This document shows positions 45,794-58,176 of a stretch of DNA of 64,000 bases, one piece after another (positions within the stretch are counted from its first letter, which is position 1; every line of letters begins with the position of its first letter). The translations under genes and the position numbers were made by a program. Origin of the DNA: Casuarina equisetifolia. Its lineage: Eukaryota; Streptophyta; Magnoliopsida; Fagales; Casuarinaceae. The stretch covers positions 8,166 to 72,165 of the forward strand of contig CM052362.1 of assembly GCA_028551475.1 (NCBI GenBank). The letters run 5' to 3'. The notes below the pieces were generated by a model. It was given only the letters and a program-made list of their open reading frames with translations, was not told the origin of the DNA and searched no databases.

Positions 45794-46123
45794 TTAACAT
45801 GTCATCTTCTTATGATTTGACACTACAAACCCATAAAGGAAACCATTATTCATGCTCAGTGCCTCTGAATTCTTTAACTCATGGATGAAACCTTGTGGTT
45901 CTTCTGGCAGAATTTCTTCTATTGCCTTATTCAATAATATCACGTGCTTCGGTAGATCTAAACTTCTTGGATCTATCTCTTTTTCGGGCATCACATCTTG
46001 CTTTGGAGGATCTAAGCACTTTGGATTTGCATTCATGGTCGTTGGTGCCTTAATTTCCAAAAGATCCAAACTTTCTAGGTCCACCTCCTTCTTTGCCAAC
46101 ACCACTAGCTTTGGTAGATCCAA
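45794..46123 (-). pseudogene. G1 ORF2, copy A'', truncated at both ends
   Basis: 109 residues from an internal ATG. A TAA replaces a GAA codon upstream (near 46133), separating it from the MWIERWY start, and another TAA ends it after NHKKMTC as in A'. Confidence 0.55.
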
Positions 46124-46258
46124 ATCTTTTGGTTATACTTCTGTTGACTTTGTTTCTTCTATTTGAACAACTTCTATGGCTTTCTTTAGTGAATCTTGTT
46201 TCCCATACCACCTTTCTATCCACATATTATAGTCTTCTTTGCAATAGTTATAGTTGTT

Positions 46259-46779
46259 TTACGATTGGTACTTGGAATATGAAAAAATGCAATCTTGTTT
46301 TTGGTTACATCATGGGTCTTGGCTTTAGGATTTGTTCATCTTGCGCACATGAACCTGGTCTTGCTTAAAAGCTTTGGGTAAAAAGTACCTTTCGAATAGC
46401 TTCTTTAATTTCTCCCATAAACAGACCTTTTCCTTTCCATCTCGTTCTCTTTGTTTCTTAACATTCTCCCACCACAAAGAAGCAAATTCTTTGAGATGAA
46501 GAACATCAACCTTATATTTCTTCTTATCATCATATGCTTGGAGCTCAAACACCCATTCAATATGACATGTAAGCTATCATCATTTGGCCTCCTCTTCTTT
46601 TGCTATCTGTCATCTTGGTTGCCTTGGCAAAAGGCTTGCAACTTCTTGAGGACATCAGAAAGTTACTCCTTTACCTCGCCTAACTCAAGCGATAAGATTT
46701 TGTTTCCAACCTCCCATGGTGGAATTGGTGCAAAACAGCCACGATAATAAGATGAAAAATTGCCACTAAAACTAAACAT
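46259..46779 (-). pseudogene. G1 gag-like ORF1, copy A'', broken
   Basis: It retains the ATG at 46779 but has a TAA after VKE (CAA in copy A) and a 58-base deletion at 46564-46568. The deletion ends share GACAT, as seen by comparing A' 20339-20343 and 20397-20401. Confidence 0.7.
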
Positions 46780-47586
46780 CTTAAGGAGAGCTCACTCATA
46801 AGAATAACCAGGCTCTGATTACCACTTGATGCGAATCTTATAGTGGGCTTGAGCGAGCTTGGGTTAAGAAAATATGTAAAAATCATTTTTTTGGTGTTTT
46901 TGGATTTTTTGTGGGAAAAGTAAGTGTTTGGTAGGAATGAAAGGAGGAAAATGTAAATATGAAAAACAAAAACAAAAGATAGATGCCAAGAAACTCCAAG
47001 ACATAAAGGCAATGCCACCAGTCAAGGACCACCACCAATCCTTGGCAAGAATTGGATAAAGAATGCAAAAGTTGATCACACAACTTAGGATTTTCTATTC
47101 TCTAAAAAAACAAGTCCACGTACAACTGAAACAATTCTCTCTTTAAATAGGCAGTTAAACCTAATCCTAGAAAGAACCTGGTAAATTAGGAATCCTTAAA
47201 ACCTAGTTTTAGAAGAATCCTAATAAATCAAGAATCCCTAAAATTAAGAAAGCCTTAACAAATATGGATTTTGGCAAATAAGGGACTCTTATACAAATCA
47301 GAGATTTGACAAGTATGGAAACCCAAAGAAATTAGGAACCTAGACAATTAAGGAAAACTAAATAAAAAGAAATATTCTCAAATAATAAATTAAAGCTATG
47401 AAATTAAGGACTCAACAACTTTTTAGGAAACCTTCTTATATTAAAGACTTTAGAGATGCTAGAGAATATTCTTGGACTGCTTCAACCTTGGCCTCCTTGT
47501 ACCCACTAGATTATATTGTGGACTTTCAATTCTTTGATGTTGGAACTCATGATATTGGGCTTTAAGGAAGTAAAAGGTGTGCAAAT

Positions 47587-47611
47587 TATAATATTAACAA
47601 ATAATATTATA
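47587..47611. repeat. Hairpin in family C LTR with paired base change
   Basis: Arms TATAATATTA and TAATATTATA with a five-base loop. Other copies have TATAATATCA/TGATATTATA (4896-4920, 10119-10143, 24606-24630). The C-G pair has become T-A on both arms. Confidence 0.85.
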
Positions 47612-48432
47612 AAGTAATCAAATTCCTACATTTTCTTATGAAATAACTTCATATATGCTCAAGATTATTGTTAATGGAAATATATTTTATGAGAAAATGA
47701 TGTTGGATTTATTCAAGGTGTAGGCCACTTAAGAGCTTAGCTTGTAAGCTAATTAACAACTCAGCCCATAAGCTACTTGACAGCTTAGCTTATAAAGCAT
47801 TTGAAGGCCTAACTCGTGAGGGTTGATGAGGTGCTAACTTGAGATAGTCTAAAAGCAAACAGTGCCATTTCACTTGCACTAATATAGGGTTATGACAATT
47901 CAAAACGAAGCCCTAATTCTTAAACACCTAAAAAGCTCTACCCAACTCTGTTTTCTCTCTATCTAAGCCTATCAACTCTCTAACGAGTAGATTGATCATC
48001 AAAACAGTCAATTAAGAGTGAAGTTTGAAGCCGGCATTGTTGATTGATGGGAATCCTCTCATTCTCTAACAGGAAAATCCTTACAAGTGTGTTAGGTTTG
48101 ACAGAAAACCCTAAATGGCTATGTGTATTTGATTCTTATATAAAAGCATACTTTAATGGTCTTAAGAAGGAGAGTTGATGATCATATATCTATAAAATCA
48201 AAAGAAGCTTTAAAAAGTTATTCACTTATTGCCATCTTGATTTGATTCGATATTATTGCCCAATCTAGGGTAACATTTGTTCATCTTCATTGAAGATCAT
48301 TTTATTGTGAAATATTATACTTGTATTTGCTCATTTATGTACTAATTGATCTATACACATTATATGCACATAAATAGAGTTAAAAATCCAAAACCCTAAT
48401 TTGACAATATTTAAGGGTTTCATGATTAGAGC

Positions 48433-49657
48433 TGATAACTCTATTTTTATAGAGTTATTTTACCTATTTTTTAAGCAATAAATAATACAATGTTTATGAG
48501 AAAATATTTGAACTCATCTTATTTATTTGAATTTGTCTTGTTTTTGTAGCACAAGGAGAAAAAGGATGAACATGGAGAACCTGATGCTTATTGTGTGGCA
48601 AAATTGTAATATCAAGATCAAGAAAGTCAAGATGGGCTTAGGCTTTGGATAATTGTTATTAGATTTTCTATTGTTATTGGATTTTCTATTTAAATAGAAA
48701 ACCCATTCATGTTAGGAATTCAAATCTCAATTAATTTAGGAGTTCAAAACCCAATTGTTTTAGGTCTCTAAAACCTAATTCTACTAGGATAGGAGATAGG
48801 TCTAAACCTAAACCCTATTTAAGAGAAGAGAGGAGGAAATTGAGCACAACTAAAGAAAGAAGCCAAGAATTCAAGGTTTTCTTGAAGAGAAGACAAAAAG
48901 GGTGACAGACTTCTTGTTCTTGGATTCAAGATGCCTTCTTTATTTCTTATTACCATTCTTCCTCATTATTTCTTTATGTTTTAGTTTATTTTTGTTAGAG
49001 CTACGATGTAACCTAATTATGATGGTATGAATCTTATGATTATTATGTTTTGCAAGATATTTTATTTATGTGAAGTTACATGTTACGGAGTTTAATGCTT
49101 TTAGGTGATTAGCTACCACTTAGATGACTTGATTTGCATGTTAAAGACCGACAGGAAATAGCATGCAGTTGCTTCTTGTAATATGTAACCATAAATTAAA
49201 TATGGATAGACATATACCATATTGTTTGTGTGGCTTTTGGTGTAAACTGGGAATATTCATAAATCCTAATGCATTTGGTTTGTTTCAATTCACATATAGA
49301 GATATAGTGAATTAATGAACTAAGTAGGTTTGCTATACCTAGACATAGGATAGTAAATAAATTAGGAAATTCTGCCATCACATAGATATTATCTCTCTTA
49401 CACGTATAAATAATCAATATTAGTACCTAGTAATTATGGTGAAGTCATATGCTCTAACATATTTCTTTTATTAAGTTTTCTTAGACTTAGTTAGTTAATC
49501 TATCATCCATCAATTTGGTTTGCTAGATAAATTCTAGGAGTTATTCACCATTAGTAATTAGTTGGTCTAGTAATCACCAATCTCTGTGGGACGATATCTT
49601 TCTTATCATTATATTACTTGTTCGACATGTTCACTTGCATTTAGATTTCACCGAACA
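48433..49657 (+). mobile_element. Athila-type solo LTR 2 (only in A'')
   Basis: 1225 bases, TGATAACTC to TTTCACCGAACA, flanked by AGAGC (48428-48432 and 49658-49662). The unoccupied site in A' is AGAGC at 22233-22237. It has the terminal hairpin and a single copy of the 32-base motif. Confidence 0.95.
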
Positions 49658-49891
49658 AGAGCTTAGATTGACTTTGTTTATCTTTAATTAACTCTTTGAT
49701 AAGCATTATTCCTTTAAAATCATATAACCTTGAGGAAATACAATTGTAATAAAGTTGAGTCAACCTTATCTTTGTATTTAGTAACTTTTATAACTCCTTA
49801 AGGAGGAGTTGAAAGTATGAAGAAGACTTTCTTTACCTTTGTTAGTAAAGAGGAATCTAACTGGTTAAGTTAGAGGAAGAAAAAGGTGGAA

Positions 49892-51675
49892 TGATAACTC
49901 TATTTTATATAGAGTTATTTTGATTATTTTAGATAATGCTTAATATTGTTCTTAGTAAATTATATTTGTATTTAATTATATTATGTATGTTTTTGTTATT
50001 TTATACAGTAAACCCAAAATAAAAGAAATAGAAGTAATAAATCATGCAAAATCAATGTTTACCATTTATCTATAAAGCACGTGAGAAGCAAGGAGAAGAA
50101 AAAGAAAGAGAAAAAGAAGTAAAAGAGAAACACATGGACCCTATGTTGAAGAGAGAAACGTTAAAGGAACGTTCACTTGAATTATCATAGAAAAAGAAAG
50201 GAAACAACAAAAAGGAAATTCAAAGGAAGAAAAGAAAATTGTGACCTATTAGGTTTTGGAAGCCGATTAACAAAAGAGAGGAGGGTCGTGTATTGTCGAC
50301 AGTGAATAATCGGGTTTTGAGCTTGGAGAAACAGAATGAGAGAGAAACAGAGGAGAGCGTTGATCGGAGAGAGATGCGGGAACTCGCCAGGAACTAGCTG
50401 CGCGTAACAGCATGAGTCCAGTAGAGATCGCGGCGGTCATGCAATAACTGACCGTTGTTGTCTTTTTCAGTAAAAACCCATCATCAGCGTTTAAAGTGCG
50501 TTTTCTAGCCAACTTTGGGGGCTTTCTCATGATCTCAAAGCAGATTTGAATTCCTGGAGTGATTTCTGGCCTTTCTATACCAGTTTCACGGCGGTTTCTG
50601 ATGAAGAAGTGCAAACGCCGACTTCATCCATTTCGCTAAATCTATGCGTTTCTGTGGCAGATTTGCACGATATTTTTATAGATTTGCAACCTAGGCATCC
50701 CGATCTATGTTTCTGAAAGTTTCTATGAAGACCGGCGCCAGACAACGGTGACGCGTGGCGGCGGATGGTGGCTCGTGGCGGCGGATGGCGACATGTGGAG
50801 GCATGTGCGAAAGCGCGTGACGGCGCGTTTCAGCTCAGTTTTCTTCTGTTCTTTAGACAGCTTCTTCTTCACCCTGTGATGTGTAGATTTATGCAATTTA
50901 TTTTGTGATTTAAAGACATTTGGTGACAACTTTAATGTTTTTAAATTCCAAAATGCTTTGTTCATGTTTTTGCATTGATTTAGCTTATTTAAACATGTTG
51001 TTTTAGTTTAGTGTATTAGAGCTATGATGGAACTTAATTATAATGTATGAATGTTATGATTATTTATGTTTTGTAAGACATTTTATGAATGTGAGTTGCA
51101 TGTTACGGAGTTTAATGCTTTTAGGTGATTAGTTACCACTTAAATGACTTGATTTTCATGTTAGAGACCAACAAGAAATAGCATGCAGTTGCTTCATGTA
51201 ATATGCAATCATAGATTAATATGGATAAACATATACTATATGATTTGTGTGGCTTTAGGTGCAAACTGGAATATTCACATATTTTAATGCACTTAGTTTA
51301 CTTAATTCATATGTATACTCACAGTGAATTAATGAGTTGAGTAGGTTCACTATACTTAGACATAGGATAGTGAATAAGTTAGGAGATTCCGCCATCACAT
51401 GAGTAGAATTAATCTTTCAAGCATAAATGATCAATATTTGTACTAAGTAATTAGGCAAAATCAGACGCTCTAGTATCTTTGTTAATCAAGTTTAAGTTAA
51501 ATTTAGTTCTTTAATCAATGTTTTACCATTTCGATTTATTAGATAAACTTTAGAAACTATTCACCTTTAGTACTTAATTAGTTTAGTAAACACCAGTCTT
51601 CGTGGGAAGATACTCATACTTATCATTATATTACTTGTTCAACATATACACTTGCATGTAGAATTTCACCGAACA
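49892..51675 (+). mobile_element. Athila-type solo LTR 3, long variant
   Basis: 1784 bases, TGATAACTC to TTTCACCGAACA, flanked by TGGAA (49887-49891 and 51676-51680). Both ends match the other Athila LTRs, but the middle (about 50080-50880) is unrelated and GC-rich in part. The hairpin near the start keeps its arms with a longer loop. Confidence 0.92.
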
Positions 51676-51882
51676 TGGAAGTAGGTGAAAAGAGCTGAAC
51701 CACTATGAAAAATTTATTTGTCTTTCTTGCTATCTATGCTTGCTTTACAACTGTGTGGTTGTCTATCTTTCGGTTATCATTGATATTTAATTGTTGGAAT
51801 AAAATTAGGACATTATTACATTGCTTCTTAGAAAACGATTTCAACCCCCTTTTCTTGGTTGGTCATTATACCTTACACCATA

Positions 51883-53428
51883 GTCTACGCTTGTTTGCCT
51901 AAATGGTTGCCATTGCCATAAACACTCAATCTTTGAATGTTTCCTTAGCAACAACCACCTTTACAGCACTCCACTACTATCGTCAAGCTTAGACATGGTG
52001 CAACAAGAAAAGAATTAGTAGAATAGGAAAGGGATTTACCCACCTTTTAAGAAATAAGGATGCACACAAGTAGAGAGTTTGCTTGAGTCTCAAAGCCCCA
52101 GGTGATGCCTATTGTAGTGTAGAACCTAGGTTCAACCTTCTCCTTGCCAAGTTTCACTCTTGATCTCTTTAAGTCTCTAGTTCATTACCTTCTACTACCA
52201 ATCTTTGGGTGCTCATCACTTCACTTGTTTCATTGAGCTCCCTTTCTTTTTTGTATTAGAGAAAGAACTCCAAACCAAGTCTAGTTGTTTTAAAAAAACA
52301 ACTTCTTTCATAGATCCTCTTAGAATGAGAAAAAAATTATGGAGTTATAATGTTTTGATATGACAAAATACTTCATTAGATTATATTAAGTGTATTTGCT
52401 TCTGGGTGGATATTACGCTTGGAAGGTATTCTATTTTTGGTGCAATTGTATTTAGACATTTAGATTATTCCATAGCCCAAGATGCAACTCAACTTGTCAA
52501 CTCTAATAGTGTTAGACATTTAATTATGTCTACATTGAACACTCAGTCAACTTCTAATTAAGTGTACAAGCCCAACCTAAGATGTTATTTAACTTACTCT
52601 TAAGGCAACATGTGTAGAATCATTAATCAAGTCTCACCCAAAGCATTTGTAACCCTAACCACCTCCCTACCCCACTCATTCTTATTCCATACTAGACTAG
52701 GTTATCAAGATTCTTCACAATCTAGCCAAAACATAAATGGAATGCACTAATATACATCTTTATCACAAAATTATGCTTTGATTTGTGAGAAGCCGTGAAG
52801 ATAGAGGTCAACGTCTATTCAAGCCGATATGCTTGGATTCTCATTCTCATATGACAGGTTTGAAATCCTTATTTCAAATTACTTTCTTCCTATATGCAAC
52901 TATCAAAGAGATATTTAAGAAATATTATGATAAGGGTTTTAGAAGGAATCTTATTATTATGAAGAGGAAAGTTTCTACTCAAGAACTTTTTAGATGATTC
53001 CCTAAAGGAAATTAAGATTCAATGAGGGTGGAAATCAAGTTATTATTCATTTCATTAGTGAAGACCTGAATGCCTAAATTGGTATGATCTCACCTTCCCT
53101 ATGTTATAGTCATGTGAGAAAGGAAAGAACAAGAATACCACTGTCATAAGATGTTTTTATATGGAAGTAAAAGAAATTTAGCCAAGTTATTTTAAATGGA
53201 TTGAGGCAAGATCAAGTCCAAATACATTTTGACTCAAATTGAAGCAAGAAAAAGGAAATTAGGAAATGGCTATGAAGAAGACTTATGGTGGAAATAAGCC
53301 TCCTATAGAAGTGAAGAAGAATAAGAGAAATAATAGAGGAATACATTACATAAACTCAAAAGCACTCAAGCTTACTATTGCAACGTGTTCATCAAATCTT
53401 TTATTTTAGTAAGTATATCTTAACCCTT
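51883..53428. other. Unassigned host segment beyond block A''
   Basis: It continues the sequence interrupted at 44707. No protein is recognised; 52785-52997 (+) is a short ORF without supporting features. Confidence 0.4.
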
Positions 53429-54611
53429 TGATAACTTTATTTTTTATAGAGTTATTTTGATCATTTTAGGCAATATATAATAAATGTTTTTATAATTATA
53501 TTTGTATTTATTTGTATTTATTTGTATTTATTTATATTTAAAAATATTTTGTTATTTTATGTAGCAAACCCAAAATAGGCCAAAAACAAGAGAAATAAAG
53601 TAAAATATTGAGAGAAAAGGGAAAAAGAAAATTAAAGTAAGTAGGACTTTTGTGGGGGAAAAACAGCTTGTATCAAGCAAGTCACGTGTGAAAAGAGAGA
53701 AAAAGGAGAATTATCAAGGAACAGACACAAAAGATCATGAGAGAAGAGAGGAGAAAATGGTTAGGACACAAAGGGAGGTCATGTGAAAGTTAACCGACCT
53801 AGGAGAGAGAAAGTCCCATCTAACTATATTTTCTAGTGAAAGAAGAGTCCAAAATATGTGAACGTCATCTAGGCTCTCTTCTAACACATTTTCTGATGAT
53901 CTTTGGCAGGTCTACTATTCTTTTCTAGTAGATCTAGTCTTTTCTAGTGGTGGGTGAGAACTCACACAAAAATAAACTTGATCTTGTCTATTTTCTCCAA
54001 TTCTAATGGGGTAAGGGCGCATTCGAGTACTCTATGGAGTTTTTCAGAAAATCACTTAATGTATTTAAGTGATTAGCTACCACTTAGATGAGCTTATTTG
54101 CATGTTAGGGACCGATAGAAAATGACATACAATTGCTTCTTGAAATGTGCAACCATAGATTAATATGGATAGACATATACCATGTGGATTGTGTGGCTTT
54201 AGGTGTAAACCGGAATATTCACTAATCTTAATGCTCTTAGTTCATTTAATTCATGGATAGAAATATAGTGAGTTAATGAGCTCAGTAGGTTCACTATATC
54301 TAGACATAGAATAATGAATAAATTAGGAAATTCTACCATCACATTAATAGAATTAATCTTGCTAGCATGATTGATTGACACTTGTATCTAGTAATTAGAT
54401 GAAATTAACACGTTTTAATTATCAAATTTAGGTTAAATTTAGTTGTTCAGTCAATTTTTTATCCTTTTGATTTGCTGGATAAATTCTAAGGTTTATTCAC
54501 CATTAGTAATTAGTTAGTATAGGAAGCATCAATCTTTATAGGACAATTTTCATTCTTATCATTATATTACTTGTTTGACATATACATTTGCATGTAGGAT
54601 TTCACCAAACA
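53429..54611 (+). mobile_element. Athila-type solo LTR 4
   Basis: 1183 bases from TGATAACTTTATTTTTTATA to ..TTTCACCAAACA. The flanks share CCTT (53425-53428 and 54612-54615), a decayed 5-base duplication. It is more diverged than solo LTRs 1 and 2, so probably older. Confidence 0.85.
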
Positions 54612-55967
54612 CCTTACTACTTTGATTGATTTTATTATTATTGAGTGTTGTTATAGCTTGCTCAACTTTTATATTCATAGCAAGTTCATCTTATTATTAT
54701 ATTTATTCATTATTAAAGTCTTTGGTGGGATTGGATTAAATCTCTTAGAAAAGAGATTGATTGTAAAAGTTGTGAACTCTTGTAAAGATTGCAAAGAACA
54801 GTGGAAGAGGCCTTTTAACCACACTAGTTAAAAGGCAATGAGGGATGTAGGCAGCTATTTGTTATGGTTGAACCTCTTAAATCTCAATGTTATCTCTTGC
54901 ATGCTTGTTTGTTTGCATTTGTTACATTATAACTTGTGGGAAGTTATCTTTATTTTTAAATAGGCAAATCAATTTAACCCCCCTCCCCTAAATGACTTAA
55001 GCCTGACCAGGCCTAGGACCATGCCCATGTGACTTAAGCCTAATTCAACCGAGTGCCTTAAGCCTAACCTAACATGTGACTTAAGCTAACTCGAGAAAAA
55101 GCCCTAGCTTCTATTGATCAAGACAGTAACTTTGTCTTTTAGTAACCATTCTCCCAATGAGAAGAAATGCAAAAAAGAGATTGAATGTTTGAAAGGCTAT
55201 CCTACATGATTTTGTGATGATTATGGGTTTGAATCGAAGCCTTAAAAGTATAATGATGGAACAGGTTTCAGTCTCTCAAGGGGAAGAAGTCTATGAATCA
55301 ATTTGGCAAAAACCTAAAATCAACTACTTTCTTTTGAATCTTTTATAAAAGTCTTTATTCTATGGTTCAAGATAAAGTTTTGCATGAGTTGATTGTGAAA
55401 TCAAAAGAGGAAAATGAGATTGCTTGAAGCATTATGACTTTGTAACGATCTTTGGTGATATTCTTTAAAGATCATATTATTGTGATTATACTTGTGAACA
55501 CTCTTGTTTATGTGTTCATTATACTCTAATTATTATTTGCACATAAACTTACTTGTAAATTTGAAACTTTGATGCTTTATAATTTGGAGGTTTCCAAATT
55601 AGAGCTTGGATTATTACTTTATATTTCTAAAAAGCTCTCTAATTAGCAATATCCCCCATAAACTATACATTATTATGGATTTGCTTTTGTAACAAGGTTA
55701 AGATAACCTTTGATTGTAACCTCATAGTGTTGTAATTCCTTTAAGAAGGTTATGAGAACATTTTCTCCTAATCAATGAGTACAATGGACTTCAATTAATT
55801 AAATCAAAGGAAGAAGAGGGTGGACATAGGTATGAGGGTGGTAAATTTGTGTCTATGTGTGCTTGTTGTTTGATACTTCTTACTCTACTTTAGAACATGA
55901 AATTGCAAACTTAAAGTTCTCTAAGCAATTTAACCCTTCTCTTCTTGGTTAGCCATTATGCTTAACA
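54612..55967 (+). mobile_element. Chimeric family C LTR sequence
   Basis: 54700-54990 resembles the 3' part of a family C LTR with its C-rich end; 55000-55967 is another, longer part ending GCCATTATGCTTAACA. Between them are four loose repeats of GACTTAAGCCTAA. No clear 5' LTR start is seen. Confidence 0.5.
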
Positions 55968-56404
55968 ATTTTTAATCACTCCTCAATCACATTCGTCTTT
56001 GAATATATAATCACTTATTCACATCATGGAAAAGATGCCACTACTTATTTCTCTAGTTGGTAATGATGTTAAAGTTATGTGTATATCTAAAGAGATATAT
56101 CACATAGTTTTCAAACATATCATAATGACACGTACTTTAGCTAAGAAAAAGTTCATGATTTGAATGTGTAGCATCCATTTTCCAAATTGGCTCAAGAAGA
56201 CACAAAGGGCCACCTTTGTAGGGTTATTTTTTAGTATGACATTCATTTTCAAAGGATGGATACCTTTATGTATGAAGGAAACAATAGATCATGTAAGTTC
56301 ATTTTCTAGATACTCCCAAGATAGAAATTTCACTCAAAGATTACATCAATCTACAAGAAAAGGATAAAAATAGAAATGATAAATTGTTTGGGCATGTCAG
56401 CTAA
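55968..56404. other. Unassigned sequence
   Basis: No gene, RNA or repeat identified; the short ORF at 56164-56367 has no recognisable features. Confidence 0.35.
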
Positions 56405-56483
56405 ATCCAAACACTCATTTTCTCACAAAAAACTTAGAAAACCCAAAAAAAATTTCACATATCATATTTAACTCGAGCTTGCT

Positions 56484-57867
56484 TGATAACTCTATTTTTA
56501 TAGAGTTATTTTGATTTATTTTAGGATATAAATAATATAATTTTGTGAGATAATATTTGATTTTTTATATATTTATTCAAATCTTTATTGTTTATGTAGC
56601 AAGCCCCAAAAGAGATGAAAGGCAAAGGAAACATGAAGAAAAAAAACAAGGCACGTAAGGAATAAAAGAAATAAAATAAAATAAAATAAAATAAGAGAAG
56701 GCAACGTGTAAAAAAGCAAAAAGAGAAGGAAAAAGACAAAAAAGGACAAGAAAGGAAATAAAGGAAAAGGACAAAAAGTGAATTATGAAGGGAGAATCTT
56801 AGGGCACGCCTCCCAAGATAGTATAAAGAGAGGAAAACATGAAGAGAAGGGGGCGCCACATAAGAGAGAGAAAGTAGAAAAAAAGGAAGAAAAAATGTGT
56901 GCCATGGGAACCAAGGAAGGGAGAAAAATCAAAGAAAAAGAAGAGAAAACCAAGGAAGAAAAAATAGAAATAGAGGTACAACAACTTCCCTCTATTTCAT
57001 ATTATTCTTGAATTGTAAGAATTTTGTAAAGAATTCTTAAAGAAAAGATAGTGTGGTGACAACTTTCCTGTTTTTTCATTTAAAATGTTTTGCTTAATTT
57101 CTACTATTGCTTTGATTTGTTATTTCAGTATGTTCTAAACTTCTTTTGTTAGAGCGAAGATGTAGCTTAACTATGATAATGTGAATTTTATAAGTTTCTA
57201 CGCTTTGCAAGATATTTTATTTATGTGAGTTATATATTATTATGCTTAATGCTTTTAAGTGATTGGCCACCACTTGAATGATTTGATGTGCATATTTGAG
57301 ACTGAGAGGTAATAGTATGCAATTTCTTCTTATAATATATAACCATGAATTAAATGTAGATGGGCATATACCATTTTATTTGTGTGACTTTTGGTGATAA
57401 GATAATCGAAAGATTTATTGTAAACTAGGAATGTTCACTAATCCTAATGCATTTAGTTTGTTTTAATTCACATATACAAATATAGTAAATTAATAAACTA
57501 AATAGGTTTACTATACCTAGACATAAGATAGTAAATAAATTAGGAAGTTCCGCCATCACGTAGGTAATATCATTTTTGCAAGCATAAACTATAAAAATTC
57601 ATATTTAGTAGTTATGGTGAAATTAGAAGCTCTAACATGTTTCTCATCTTGATTTTTCTTACTTGGATTTAATTTTAATTAGTCTTGAGTTTTTGTTTTG
57701 AAAGTTTTAAATTTTAATTCATCATCAATAATATTTTGATTTGCTAGATAGATTTTAGGATTAATTCATCGTTAGTACTTAATTAGTTTAGTATTCACCA
57801 ATCTTCATAGGACGACACTTTTCTTATCATTTTATTACTTACTCAACATGTTCATTTGTATCTAAAT
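56484..57867 (+). mobile_element. Athila-type solo LTR 5, purine-rich variant
   Basis: It starts TGATAACTC with the intact hairpin. Its last ~12 bases (TTCACCGAACA) are missing, yet TTGCT flanks both sides (56479-56483 and 57868-57872). The middle (about 56600-56990) is almost all purines on the plus strand and includes (AAAAT)n around 56670-56692. Confidence 0.85.
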
Positions 57868-58176
57868 TTGCTCAATCCCACCACTAGATCTACATTAAGT
57901 GGTATAAGAGACTAGGTTGATGAGTGAGCTATGTCCTAATATAAGGAATGCACTTTACATTCTTCTTCATGTTTTTCTCCATGTAAGGTAACAAATAGGA
58001 TGCTCACGAATGCGGGCAAGATGAAGGATCAAGTTAACAAGGTTCTCCAACTTCTAAGAGCGCAAAACAAATGCCAAAGCCAAGACCTATGATGAAACCA
58101 AAAAGAAGATCATGCTTTAACAAATTCCAAGTACTAGTAGAAGCACCACTACAATCATTACAAGGAAGACTATGAT

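Larger units (their letters stand above)
44763..47566 (-). mobile_element. G1 element, copy A''
   Basis: Minus-strand order: 5' LTR 46827-47566 (its first bases missing, as in A'), primer site ~46808-46824, broken gag, broken ORF2, purine tract ~45517-45528, 3' LTR 44763-45515. Confidence 0.85.
44708..51877 (+). mobile_element. Family C solo LTR with three nested insertions
   Basis: It starts TGTTGTAAAAAAG at 44708 and ends ATACCTTACA at 51877, with the 5-base duplication CCATA at 44703-44707 and 51878-51882. Inside are G1 (44763-47566), Athila solo LTR 2 (48433-49657) and Athila solo LTR 3 (49892-51675). Removing them and their target duplications leaves about 1.35 kb, the size of other family C LTRs. 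This copy fixes the true ends of the family. No internal domain of family C is seen in the window, so its superfamily is unknown. Confidence 0.93.

Noticed and set aside
50267..50614. 115-residue minus-strand ORF in the GC-rich LTR core
   Set aside because: It starts at TTG, has no recognised domain, and GC-rich DNA favours chance ORFs.
52785..52997. 70-residue ORF as a gene
   Set aside because: No conserved motif, no splice or promoter context; base composition like the surroundings.
56521..57011. Overlapping ORFs on both strands in the purine-rich LTR core
   Set aside because: Long stop-free stretches follow from lack of pyrimidines; translations are low-complexity Lys/Glu or Phe/Leu.
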